NCBI GenBank assembly: GCA_021161625.1
Contig: JAGHAG010000198.1
Coordinates: forward strand, 1-6,837
Source of the DNA: Elusimicrobiota bacterium
Lineage (GTDB): Bacteria; CG03
Direction: 5' to 3'
DNA: 6,837 nt
Positions 1-5,537 of the stretch are shown here, in pieces. Position numbers and translations under genes: made by a program. How positions within the stretch are numbered: the stretch's first letter is position 1; every line of letters begins with the position of its first letter. Below the pieces are notes generated by a model. It was not told the DNA's origin. It did no database searches and saw only the letters and a program-made list of their open reading frames with translations.

Positions 1-76
1 GGATTTTTATATTTATCTACTATCTGCATATCTCCTCATCTATTCTCTGACTATCTTAAAAAATTATTCCTTATTT

Positions 77-127
77 AAAAAAATCTTACCTTATCCATCG
101 GAAATTTTCAATTTCCGATGCGATAAG
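77..127 (-). terminator. Probable intrinsic terminator at the 3' end of the lpxB operon, overlapping the stop codon
   Basis: Seen directly: bases 96-105 pair perfectly with 111-120 around a 5-nt loop. Bases 90-95 pair with 122-127, with C121 as a single bulge, giving a 16-bp stem. Read on the minus strand, the hairpin is followed after 6 nt by a run of seven T (77-83). The lpxB stop TAA (93-91) sits in the descending arm, so ribosomes finishing lpxB would occupy the hairpin. The stem is AT-rich and the T-tract is not immediately adjacent, which weakens the call. It is the only terminator-like structure at this end of the operon. Confidence 0.5.
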
Positions 128-1188
128 ATATCCTCAAATATTCTTTCTTCAATATTTTTTCCTTCAATTTTTTCCCTTAAATTCAGGAATTTTTTGCTCA
201 TAGAAAGTTTATCATTTTTCAGAATTTTTAGCGACCTGTTTACGATTTTTGATGGTGTTGCCTTTTCCTGTATCAATTCCGGGCAGATTTCCTGCCCAGA
301 AATTATGTTTGGCAGTGAAATGTATTTTGTTTTTACAATTCTCTTTGCAATAGCATAGGAAAGAAAAGATGTTTTGTAAACAACAACCTGAGGAATTCCC
401 AACAACGCATTTTCAAGAGTTGCGGTTCCGGAGCAGGTTATGGCAAACAGAAGATTTTTTCTCATCTCAAATTTTTCATCTACAAGGATTTTCCAGAAAG
501 AAGGGCTGTTTTTGTAATCTTCTAAATCCAGTGAAGGGGCTTTAAAGCAAATAAATTCAAACTCATTGTGAATTTTTTTTAAAAGAGCACTTGCTTTTAT
601 TAAAACAGGCAAAATTTTTTGCACTTCTGATTTTCTTGAACCTGGCAACAACCCTATTTTTTTTGAATCAGGGTTGTATTGAGGGGAAGGCAGGATTTCG
701 GTTAAGGGGTGTCCGTAAAACGAGACAGGGACATTAAAGTTTTTGTAAATTTCAACTTCAAAAGGATATATAACAAAAATTTTTTTTACAGAGTTCTTTA
801 TTTTTTTTATTCTCCAGAACCTGCTTGCCCATATTTGAGGTGATACATAATAATAGACGGATACTTTATTTTCCTTTAGAACATTGAAAAGCTGGCTGTG
901 GAAACCCCAGAAGTCAACAAGTACAGCAATTTTTGGTTTTTCTTTTTTTATAAAATTGACAACATTTTTTTTTGCCTTCACGAAAAAACTTAGATTTTTT
1001 AAAGGCTCCCAGAAGCCCATGGTGGCATTTGATACAAGGTCAACTACCTGAAACAAATTTAAGTTTTTTAAAAGTTTTCCGCCTGTTGCTGATACTTTCC
1101 AGTTATTTTTTATAAAGACCTCAGCAAGTTTTTTTGCATATATTTCACCGGAAAGGTCTCCGGCAGATATAAAAACTGAATTTTTCAT
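91..1188 (-). CDS. lpxB: Lipid-A-disaccharide synthase LpxB
   Basis: This GT19 glycosyltransferase condenses UDP-2,3-diacylglucosamine with lipid X to form the lipid A disaccharide 1-phosphate at the inner face of the cytoplasmic membrane. Family landmarks occur in order: SAGDLSGE (8-15, for the usual AGExSGD), LVDFWGFH (90-97, around the conserved Asp), YVSPQIWA (114-121), FYGHPLTE (157-164), LLPGSRKSEV (180-189, with the nucleotide-binding Arg), SGTATLENALLGIP (253-266) and SLPNIISGQE (291-300). At 365 aa it is close to the usual length of about 380. The ATG shares one base with the lpxI stop (TAATG), and only a weak GGGA precedes it, so coupled translation is likely. It is the last gene of the operon. 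Lys-rich, with the last codons inside the terminator hairpin. Identification is firm. Confidence 0.96.
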   Translation of the reverse strand: MKNSVFISAGDLSGEIYAKKLAEVFIKNNWKVSATGGKLLKNLNLFQVVDLVSNATMGFWEPLKNLSFFVKAKKNVVNFIKKEKPKIAVLVDFWGFHSQLFNVLKENKVSVYYYVSPQIWASRFWRIKKIKNSVKKIFVIYPFEVEIYKNFNVPVSFYGHPLTEILPSPQYNPDSKKIGLLPGSRKSEVQKILPVLIKASALLKKIHNEFEFICFKAPSLDLEDYKNSPSFWKILVDEKFEMRKNLLFAITCSGTATLENALLGIPQVVVYKTSFLSYAIAKRIVKTKYISLPNIISGQEICPELIQEKATPSKIVNRSLKILKNDKLSMSKKFLNLREKIEGKNIEERIFEDILSHRKLKISDG

Positions 1189-1994
1189 TAATCCCGTGCC
1201 ACTCCAACAATTGAAATACCGTTTTCATCTGCTATCTGGATGGCTTTTTCAGGATTTAGAAAAAGGGTTAAATCCTTTTGGATTGCGAGGACTTTTGCCT
1301 TTATTTTTGCAAGATTTTGAATAGTGTCTGCTCCCACAACAGGCACATCAAACCTGAAATCCTGTTCAGGTCTTGCAAATTTTACGCACACGCAACCTTC
1401 ACCTGCAATTTCTCCTGCTCTTTCAATACATTTATTTGTCCCTTCCATTGCTTCAACCGCAACAACCGCTGTGTCTTTTACAATTACGGCCTGTCCTATG
1501 TCAAGACAGGTTATTTGGCGGGCTATTTTTTTGCCGAATTCAATGTCCTTTAACTCGTGTTTTGTAGGTTTTCTTTTTGTATATACTTTTTCCTGAGCAA
1601 GAAATTCTTTGAGAGGTTCAACAGAGGAGAGAACTTTTATTCCATTTTTTTCAAACTCATCACAAATTGCCTTTAAAAGGCTTTTGGCTCTTTTGTCAGG
1701 AATTTTTGAAAGAATTTTAAGAGTGAGAAGGTCAGGTTTGAGGGAAAAAACAGAGGCATGCTTAATTCTTCCTGCAAGAATTACTTTTCTTGTGTCCGAT
1801 TTTTTAAGGAAATTTATTGTTTTTTGTAACTGTCCGAGTTTAACAGCAATTTTTTCATCTGCAAAATTTTTTATTTCAGGATTTGTAAAACCGGAAATTT
1901 CTATCAGAGATAAAGAGTAGTTTTTTTCTTTTAGAGCGGTTGCAATTTTTAAAGGAAATTCACCTTCGCCTGCAATCAGCCCTATTTTTTCCAT
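1188..1994 (-). CDS. lpxI: UDP-2,3-diacylglucosamine pyrophosphatase LpxI (DUF1009 family)
   Basis: It hydrolyses UDP-2,3-diacylglucosamine to lipid X and UMP, the step just before LpxB; lipid X is one of the two LpxB substrates. LpxI is the alternative to the metallophosphoesterase LpxH found in enterobacteria. Visible signatures are the N-terminal glycine motif IGLIAGEGEFP (4-14), LAGRIKHAS (73-81), the C-terminal domain motif IGQAVIVKDTAVVAVEAMEGT (166-186), and RPEQDFRFDVPVVG (208-221). The acidic catalytic residue of the family probably corresponds to Asp212 or Asp216. Length 268 aa is typical. The ATG overlaps the apt stop by one base (TGATG), with no Shine-Dalgarno visible, so expression probably depends on coupling to apt. 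The usual neighbour lpxA is absent from this window. Identification is firm; the exact active-site residue is inferred. Confidence 0.94.
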   Translation of the reverse strand: MEKIGLIAGEGEFPLKIATALKEKNYSLSLIEISGFTNPEIKNFADEKIAVKLGQLQKTINFLKKSDTRKVILAGRIKHASVFSLKPDLLTLKILSKIPDKRAKSLLKAICDEFEKNGIKVLSSVEPLKEFLAQEKVYTKRKPTKHELKDIEFGKKIARQITCLDIGQAVIVKDTAVVAVEAMEGTNKCIERAGEIAGEGCVCVKFARPEQDFRFDVPVVGADTIQNLAKIKAKVLAIQKDLTLFLNPEKAIQIADENGISIVGVARD

Positions 1995-2512
1995 CAGTAT
2001 TTTATAAGGGAGAAAACATCAACTCCCCTGGGAAGTTTTTTTCGCCCTTTCAGGAAAGTAAGTTCCACCATAAAAGCAAATCCCACAACTTTTGCTTTCT
2101 TCTTTTTTAGAAGCTCGTAAGTGGCTTTTGAAGTGCCGCCTGTTGCAAGAAGGTCGTCAAGGATGAGATAATTAAGTCCCTTTTCAATGGCATCTTCATG
2201 GATTTCAATTGTGTCAAAACCGTATTCCAGTTTGTATTTATAGGTAAGTTTTTTTGCCGGGAGTTTGCCTTTTTTTCTCACAGGAACAACTCCAGCCCCG
2301 AGCTTATAGGCAAGGGCAGAGCCAATAATAAATCCTCTTGCTTCAACACAGACAATTCTGTCAATTTTTTTGTTGCGGTAATGCGCCGCCATCTTATCAA
2401 TGACTTTTTTAAATGCCTTTCCATCTTTTATCAAAGTTGTAATATCCTTGAAGATAATTCCCTTTATTGGAAAATCAGGCACATCACGAATCAGATTTTT
2501 AAAATTTACCAT
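1994..2512 (-). CDS. apt: Adenine phosphoribosyltransferase
   Basis: It converts adenine and PRPP to AMP in cytosolic purine salvage. Seen: the N-terminal core IRDVPDFPIKGIIFKDIT (8-25) typical of Apt, VEARGFIIGSALAYKLG (56-72), and the type I PRPP-binding motif YLILDDLLATGGT (115-127) with its paired Asp and GTGGT-like loop. At 172 aa it is full length for the family. The ATG at 2512 is preceded by a strong Shine-Dalgarno, TAGGAGG (2523-2517), 4 nt upstream; its first three bases are the stop codon of the sigma factor gene. It is third in the operon and its stop overlaps lpxI. There is no metabolic link to lipid A; co-transcription with lpx genes may be housekeeping convenience. Confidence 0.96.
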   Translation of the reverse strand: MVNFKNLIRDVPDFPIKGIIFKDITTLIKDGKAFKKVIDKMAAHYRNKKIDRIVCVEARGFIIGSALAYKLGAGVVPVRKKGKLPAKKLTYKYKLEYGFDTIEIHEDAIEKGLNYLILDDLLATGGTSKATYELLKKKKAKVVGFAFMVELTFLKGRKKLPRGVDVFSLIKY

Positions 2513-2516
2513 TTTT

Positions 2517-2523
2517 CCTCCTA
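2517..2523 (-). promoter_or_regulatory. Strong Shine-Dalgarno of apt, overlapping the sigma factor stop codon
   Basis: The minus strand reads TAGGAGG, then four A, then ATG. The TAG is the stop of the upstream sigma gene, so termination there places the ribosome on the apt initiation site. It is the only clear Shine-Dalgarno in the minus-strand operon, so apt (and the coupled lpxI-lpxB) may be translated more efficiently than the two upstream genes. That last step is inference. Confidence 0.8.
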
Positions 2524-3351
2524 AAGAATAAATCCTTCCTTTTGAAGGAGATTTTTCATTTTTTCAAGAGCCTTTTTTTCTATCTGCCTGACCCTTTCTC
2601 TTGTTATTTTAAATCTTTTGGCAAGTTTTGAAAGGGACTGGGGTTTTCCTGCATCAAATCCACATCTTGCTTTAAGAATTATCTGCTCTCTTTTTGAAAG
2701 TTGCTCAAGGCACTTCTCAACGACTTTTTTTCTCTCCTGAACTTCATATACTTTTTGAGGATTTGCAAGGGGGGAAAGGATAATATCTTTTAAAAAAATT
2801 TCTTCCTCCTCGTCTATTGGTTTTTCAAGAGAAATAACATTTTCCCAGATTTTTAGTTTTTCAAGGATTTTATTAACTTTTTTTTCCGACATATTCAATT
2901 CACATGCTATTTCTTCGGATGTGGGTTGGCGTGAAAGTTTTAATTTTAACTTCTCCATTCCTTCTTTTACTTTTCTCATGGTATTGCTGGTGTAAGCAGG
3001 GACATGTATCATTTTAACCTGTTCTAAAATTGCTTTTTGAATGGATTGTTTAATCCACCAGTATGCATAGGTTGAAAATTTGTAGCCATATTTTGGTTTA
3101 TATTTATCAATTGCCTTCATAAGCCCTACGGTTCCTTCATCAATCAAATCCAGAAGGTCAAGAAATTTTTGTTTTTGCAGATACTTTTTTGCAATAGAGA
3201 CAACAAGTTTTAAATTACCTTCCACGATTTTTTTTCTTGCATAGATGTTGCCTTTTTTTGCGGGGCGTATGAGTTGCTGAACTTCTTCATCTTTTATGGT
3301 GGGCAGGTCTCCGATTTCTTTAAGGTAAAGTTTTGTTGAATCTATTGACAT
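2521..3351 (-). CDS. RNA polymerase sigma factor, sigma-70 group 2 (RpoS/RpoD-like)
   Basis: A primary-type or stress sigma factor that directs RNA polymerase to -35/-10 promoters. Domains in order: region 1.2 (4-37, DSTKLYLKEIGDLPTI), region 2 (46-110) with the core-binding stretch LLDLIDEGTVGLMKA and the -10 melting/recognition segment KFSTYAYWWIKQSIQKAI (91-108), region 3 (112-190, starting MIHVPAYTSNTM), region 4.1 (216-232) and the 4.2 helix-turn-helix for -35 contact (SLSKLAKRFKITRERVRQIEKKALEKM, 239-265). It lacks region 1.1 and the large non-conserved insert, and 276 aa fits a group 2 factor rather than a housekeeping RpoD. Its ATG directly follows the stop of the NlpD-like gene (TAAATG, no gap). 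This nlpD-sigma order matches the nlpD-rpoS arrangement of proteobacteria, so an RpoS-like role is the best guess. RpoD cannot be excluded without the rest of the genome. Confidence 0.9.
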   Translation of the reverse strand: MSIDSTKLYLKEIGDLPTIKDEEVQQLIRPAKKGNIYARKKIVEGNLKLVVSIAKKYLQKQKFLDLLDLIDEGTVGLMKAIDKYKPKYGYKFSTYAYWWIKQSIQKAILEQVKMIHVPAYTSNTMRKVKEGMEKLKLKLSRQPTSEEIACELNMSEKKVNKILEKLKIWENVISLEKPIDEEEEIFLKDIILSPLANPQKVYEVQERKKVVEKCLEQLSKREQIILKARCGFDAGKPQSLSKLAKRFKITRERVRQIEKKALEKMKNLLQKEGFIL

Positions 3352-3978
3352 TTAATCACAAAAAAGCACAGGATTATATGGCTTTGTTTTATGCCTTATT
3401 TCAAAATAAACTCTGCCATCAGAGGCAACGGATGCAATTTTCTGTCCCTGAACAACCATCTCACCATTTTTTACAAAAAAATCCTTAACAAATCCATAGA
3501 CGGTGTGATATCCAGATGGGTGTTTTAGAATGATTGTGTTACCGTATTCTCCAACCGGTCCCAGAAAACTCACCTTTCCAGTGGCAGATGCTTTTATTAC
3601 TTTTTCATCTGTCTTTAAAACCACTCCAATGTATCTTTTCATATGGTCTTTTCCAAATTTTCTTACAATTTTTCCTTTCACAGGCCAGATAAATTTTACA
3701 TTTTTTGGTAGCTTTTTGCCAGATTTTTTTTGATTTACATGTTTTTTAAGATGTTTCTTTTTAACAGGTATTTTTAATCTTGTTCCCGGATATATAAGAG
3801 AAGGGTTTTTTATGTTATTTTCAGAAATAAGGGTAAAGACATTCACCCTGTATTTTCGTGAAATGGAGTAGAGTGTATCCCCGCGCCTTACATAATACCA
3901 TCTGTACCCTGCTGGTGGTGGTATACAGGCAGAAATTCCCGCAAGTCCCAGAAAGAGTATCAAAAAATTTTTTATCAC
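3352..3978 (-). CDS. nlpD: NlpD-like lipoprotein: LysM plus degenerate LytM (M23) domain
   Basis: A predicted outer-membrane lipoprotein acting on periplasmic murein. The N-terminus (MIKNFLILFLGLAG) is a short signal peptide ending in the lipobox ISA-Cys18. A LysM murein-binding domain follows (28-70: YYVRRGDTLYSISRKY to YPGTRLKIP), then a Lys-rich linker (72-92) and an M23/LytM fold (97-203: FIWPVKGKIVRKFG, YGNTIILKHPSGYHTVYGF, VYFEIR). The zinc ligands appear lost: the usual first His/Asp pair aligns with YIGVV, and the usual HxH before FE is R-V-Y. This matches NlpD/EnvC-type amidase activators rather than active endopeptidases. The GTG start at 3978 is set by an in-frame stop two codons upstream. 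No Shine-Dalgarno is visible. It is the first gene of the operon. Domain calls are firm; the activator role is inferred. Confidence 0.85.
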   Translation of the reverse strand: MIKNFLILFLGLAGISACIPPPAGYRWYYVRRGDTLYSISRKYRVNVFTLISENNIKNPSLIYPGTRLKIPVKKKHLKKHVNQKKSGKKLPKNVKFIWPVKGKIVRKFGKDHMKRYIGVVLKTDEKVIKASATGKVSFLGPVGEYGNTIILKHPSGYHTVYGFVKDFFVKNGEMVVQGQKIASVASDGRVYFEIRHKTKPYNPVLFCD

Positions 3979-3983
3979 GGATT

Positions 3984-3989
3984 ATGATA
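3984..3989 (-). promoter_or_regulatory. Weak candidate -10 element (TATCAT) for the minus-strand operon
   Basis: On the minus strand TATCAT lies 5 nt before the GTG start, which would place the transcript start at or next to the start codon, with no leader. No convincing -35 lies at the right spacing: TTTATC at 17 nt is poor, and TTGCCA (4003-3998) is too close. The only non-repetitive DNA before the gene is 3979-4001, so a promoter must lie there or inside the octamer repeats. Speculative. Confidence 0.2.
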
Positions 3990-4001
3990 TAAAAAAATGG
4001 C

Positions 4002-4073
4002 AAAGTGATAAAGTGATATGGAGACAAGAAAGTAAGGTGACAGGGTGACTAAGTGACGAAGTGACAAAGGAAA
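4002..4073. repeat. Octamer tandem array (9 degenerate 8-nt units)
   Basis: Reading in 8-nt steps from 4002 gives nine units without a break. The first two are identical (AAAGTGAT). Units 5-8 are AAGGTGAC, AGGGTGAC, TAAGTGAC and GAAGTGAC; units 3, 4 and 9 have drifted. The general form is NRRGTGAC. The last unit ends exactly where the heptamer array begins. A related three-unit block lies at 6808-6831. It shows no coding potential and no spacer/repeat structure. It sits in the divergent intergenic region just upstream of the NlpD-like gene. Confidence 0.85.
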
Positions 4074-4248
4074 TTAAAGTTAAAAGTGAAAAGTTAAAAG
4101 TTAAAAATGACAAATGACAAATTTGAAATTTACAATTTACAATTTACAATTTTTCTCCCTCATTACTCATTACTCGTTACTCATCCCTGTTGTCGCTATT
4201 CACTATTCGCTGCTCACTGCTTACTGCTAACAGCTCACTATTTACAAT
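4074..4248. repeat. Heptamer tandem array (25 degenerate 7-nt units in one register)
   Basis: Stepping by seven from 4074 to 4248 gives 25 units in unbroken phase. Neighbouring units resemble each other and the motif drifts along the array. It passes through TAAAAGT/GAAAAGT forms (4074-4108), GACAAAT twice (4109-4122), TTACAAT three times (4130-4150), ACTCATT/ACTCGTT forms (4158-4185), TCACTAT/TCGCTGC/TTACTGC forms (4193-4241), and back to TTACAAT (4242-4248). It resembles in style the short tandemly repeated heptamers known from filamentous cyanobacteria, but the units are far more degenerate. It contains the left 32-nt inverted repeat. No ORF fits it. It ends 50 nt before the plus-strand gene start. 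Confidence 0.85.
4156..4187 (-). repeat. Left copy of a perfect 32-nt inverted repeat
   Basis: The 32 bases here are the exact reverse complement of 6716-6747 (checked base by base). The core consists of heptamers of the CATTACT type. The two copies lie about 2.5 kb apart and bracket the two plus-strand genes. The copy is part of the heptamer array, so it is most likely a dispersed repeat piece rather than a transposon end; no transposase lies between the copies. Confidence 0.9.
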
Positions 4249-4276
4249 TGCTTTTTAAAGAATTTTAAAGTAAAAT
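4248..4276 (+). promoter_or_regulatory. Candidate sigma-70-type promoter of the plus-strand pair
   Basis: TAAAAT (4271-4276) is one mismatch from TATAAT. TTGCTT (4248-4253) lies 17 nt upstream and keeps the TTG of TTGACA but matches only three of six positions. Transcription would start near 4283. The -35 element begins on the last base of the heptamer array, so the array reaches to the edge of the promoter. The DNA is AT-rich, so chance matches are easy. Confidence 0.35.
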
Positions 4277-4286
4277 AATTGCTAAA

Positions 4287-4293
4287 AAGGAGG
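4287..4293 (+). promoter_or_regulatory. Shine-Dalgarno of the HMGL-family synthase gene
   Basis: AAGGAGG lies 5 nt before the ATG at 4299. This near-ideal site fixes the start codon and indicates efficient initiation, in contrast to the absent site before the divergent NlpD-like gene. Confidence 0.85.
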
Positions 4294-4298
4294 GTGTT

Positions 4299-5537
4299 AT
4301 GGCAAAGATTTATATTATTGATGTTACGAACAGAGACGGGGTTCAGACTGCCCGTCTTGGTCTTGCAAAGCTTGAAAAAACAATGATTAATTACTACCTC
4401 AACAAAATGGGAATTTTCCAGTCCGAATTTGGCTTTCCATTTACAAATCACGAAATTCCCTATCTCAATGCAAATCTCAAACTTGCCGAGATGGGGGTTT
4501 TAAATCCAATTCGTCTTGAGGGATGGATGAGGGCAGTAAAATCAGATGTTGAACTTTCATTTAAAAATGTTCCTTCTTTAAAGCATATAAACCTTTCAAT
4601 TTCAACTTCCCGTCAGATGATTGAGAAGAAATTTCGTGGGAAATTCACAGAAAAAGATGTTATAAAAAGCATGGTTGATGCAGTAAAGAAAGCGCATGAA
4701 CTTGGAGCCCAATCAATTGGAGTAAATGCAGAAGACGCATCCCGAACGGATTTAAAATTTTTAAAGGAATTTGCTTTTGCTTCCAAGGATGCAGGAGCGG
4801 ATAGAGTTCGCTATTGCGATACACTCGGATACGACGATCCTTTCACAATTTATGACAGGATTTATGAACTTGCAAAAGATGTTCAAATCCCGATAGAACT
4901 TCACTGTCACAATGACCTCGGTCTTGCTGTTTCAACTTCAATTTCCGGCGCAAAGGCAGCGGTTGATGCAGGAGTTGATGCTTACATAAATACAACGATA
5001 AACGGTATTGGCGAGAGAGCAGGCAATGCTGATTTGATTTGTGTTCTTCTTGCGGTTTTAAAATCGTCCGGTTTTGAAGGGAAATATGAACTTGATGGAA
5101 GAATTGACCTGAAACAGGCATGGAAAATTGCAAAGTATGCTTCATATTGTTTTGGTGTTCCAATTCCTATAAACCAGCCCGGAGTTGGGACAAATGCCTT
5201 TGCCCATGAGTCAGGAATTCATGCAGATGGTGCATTAAAAGACAGACGAAATTATGAACTCTATGATTATGAGGAACTTGGCAGAGGAGAACCGCAGATT
5301 ATTGAAACAGGGAGACAGATTGTTGTTGGTGAATACTCAGGTATTAAGGGTTTTAGAAATGTCTATGAAAAACTTGAAATTGAATTTCACAGTGATGAAG
5401 AAGCAAGAAAAATTCTGGAACTTGTAAGATACGCCAATGTGCATAAACAAAAACCCCTTGTTGAGGATGAACTCAGATTTATTGCACAGTATCCAGATGT
5501 TGTTGCAGAGATTTTGACAGTGGTGCCTAAATGGTAA
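4299..5537 (+). CDS. HMGL-family acyl-CoA condensing enzyme: homocitrate synthase-like, possibly Re-citrate synthase
   Basis: A TIM-barrel Claisen-condensing enzyme joining acetyl-CoA to a 2-oxoacid (2-oxoglutarate, oxaloacetate or similar). Seen: DVTNRDGVQ (8-16; catalytic Arg12, metal-binding Asp13), RLEGWMRA (72-79), VNAEDASRTD (142-151), CDTLGYDDP (173-181), the metal-binding HCHNDLGLA (202-210), NTTINGIGERAGNADL (231-246) and HESGIHADG (303-311). A short C-terminal part follows, with GEYSG (344-348) where relatives usually have GKHSG. At 412 aa it lacks the full LeuA regulatory domain, so it is not a classical leucine-regulated isopropylmalate synthase. The usual Glu after RDG is Val15. 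Homocitrate, citramalate and Re-citrate synthases share this fold and sequence cannot settle the substrate here. It overlaps the downstream aminotransferase by 7 nt. The family is certain; the reaction is not. Confidence 0.88.
   Translation: MAKIYIIDVTNRDGVQTARLGLAKLEKTMINYYLNKMGIFQSEFGFPFTNHEIPYLNANLKLAEMGVLNPIRLEGWMRAVKSDVELSFKNVPSLKHINLSISTSRQMIEKKFRGKFTEKDVIKSMVDAVKKAHELGAQSIGVNAEDASRTDLKFLKEFAFASKDAGADRVRYCDTLGYDDPFTIYDRIYELAKDVQIPIELHCHNDLGLAVSTSISGAKAAVDAGVDAYINTTINGIGERAGNADLICVLLAVLKSSGFEGKYELDGRIDLKQAWKIAKYASYCFGVPIPINQPGVGTNAFAHESGIHADGALKDRRNYELYDYEELGRGEPQIIETGRQIVVGEYSGIKGFRNVYEKLEIEFHSDEEARKILELVRYANVHKQKPLVEDELRFIAQYPDVVAEILTVVPKW

Noticed and set aside
14..55. Heptamer-like periodicity (TATCTAC, TATCTGC and so on) downstream of lpxB
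   Set aside because: Only the first few units are similar and the phase slips after about 34; too short to separate from pyrimidine-rich low complexity.
1278..1920. Several plus-strand open frames of 64-103 codons inside lpxI
   Set aside because: They lie antisense to a gene with clear family motifs, are Cys/Phe/Ser-rich as expected of complement frames of AT-rich DNA, and show no recognisable domain.
2198..2524. Plus-strand open frame of 108 codons antisense to apt
   Set aside because: It is the complement of a well-supported gene and has no ribosome site or family resemblance.
3998..4003. TTGCCA as a -35 box for the minus-strand operon
   Set aside because: It lies only 8-11 nt from the candidate -10 elements, too close for a sigma-70 promoter.
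3821..4027. Minus-strand open frame of 68 codons covering the octamer array and the NlpD start
   Set aside because: Half of it is an out-of-frame reading of the LysM region and the rest is repeat DNA; no start signal.
4002..4248. CRISPR array
   Set aside because: Units are 7-8 nt with no spacers and there are no cas genes; the periodicity is that of a degenerate microsatellite.
4843..5163. Minus-strand open frame of 106 codons inside the synthase gene
   Set aside because: His/Gln/Leu-rich composition is typical of an antisense shadow, and the sense protein is clearly conserved across the same bases.
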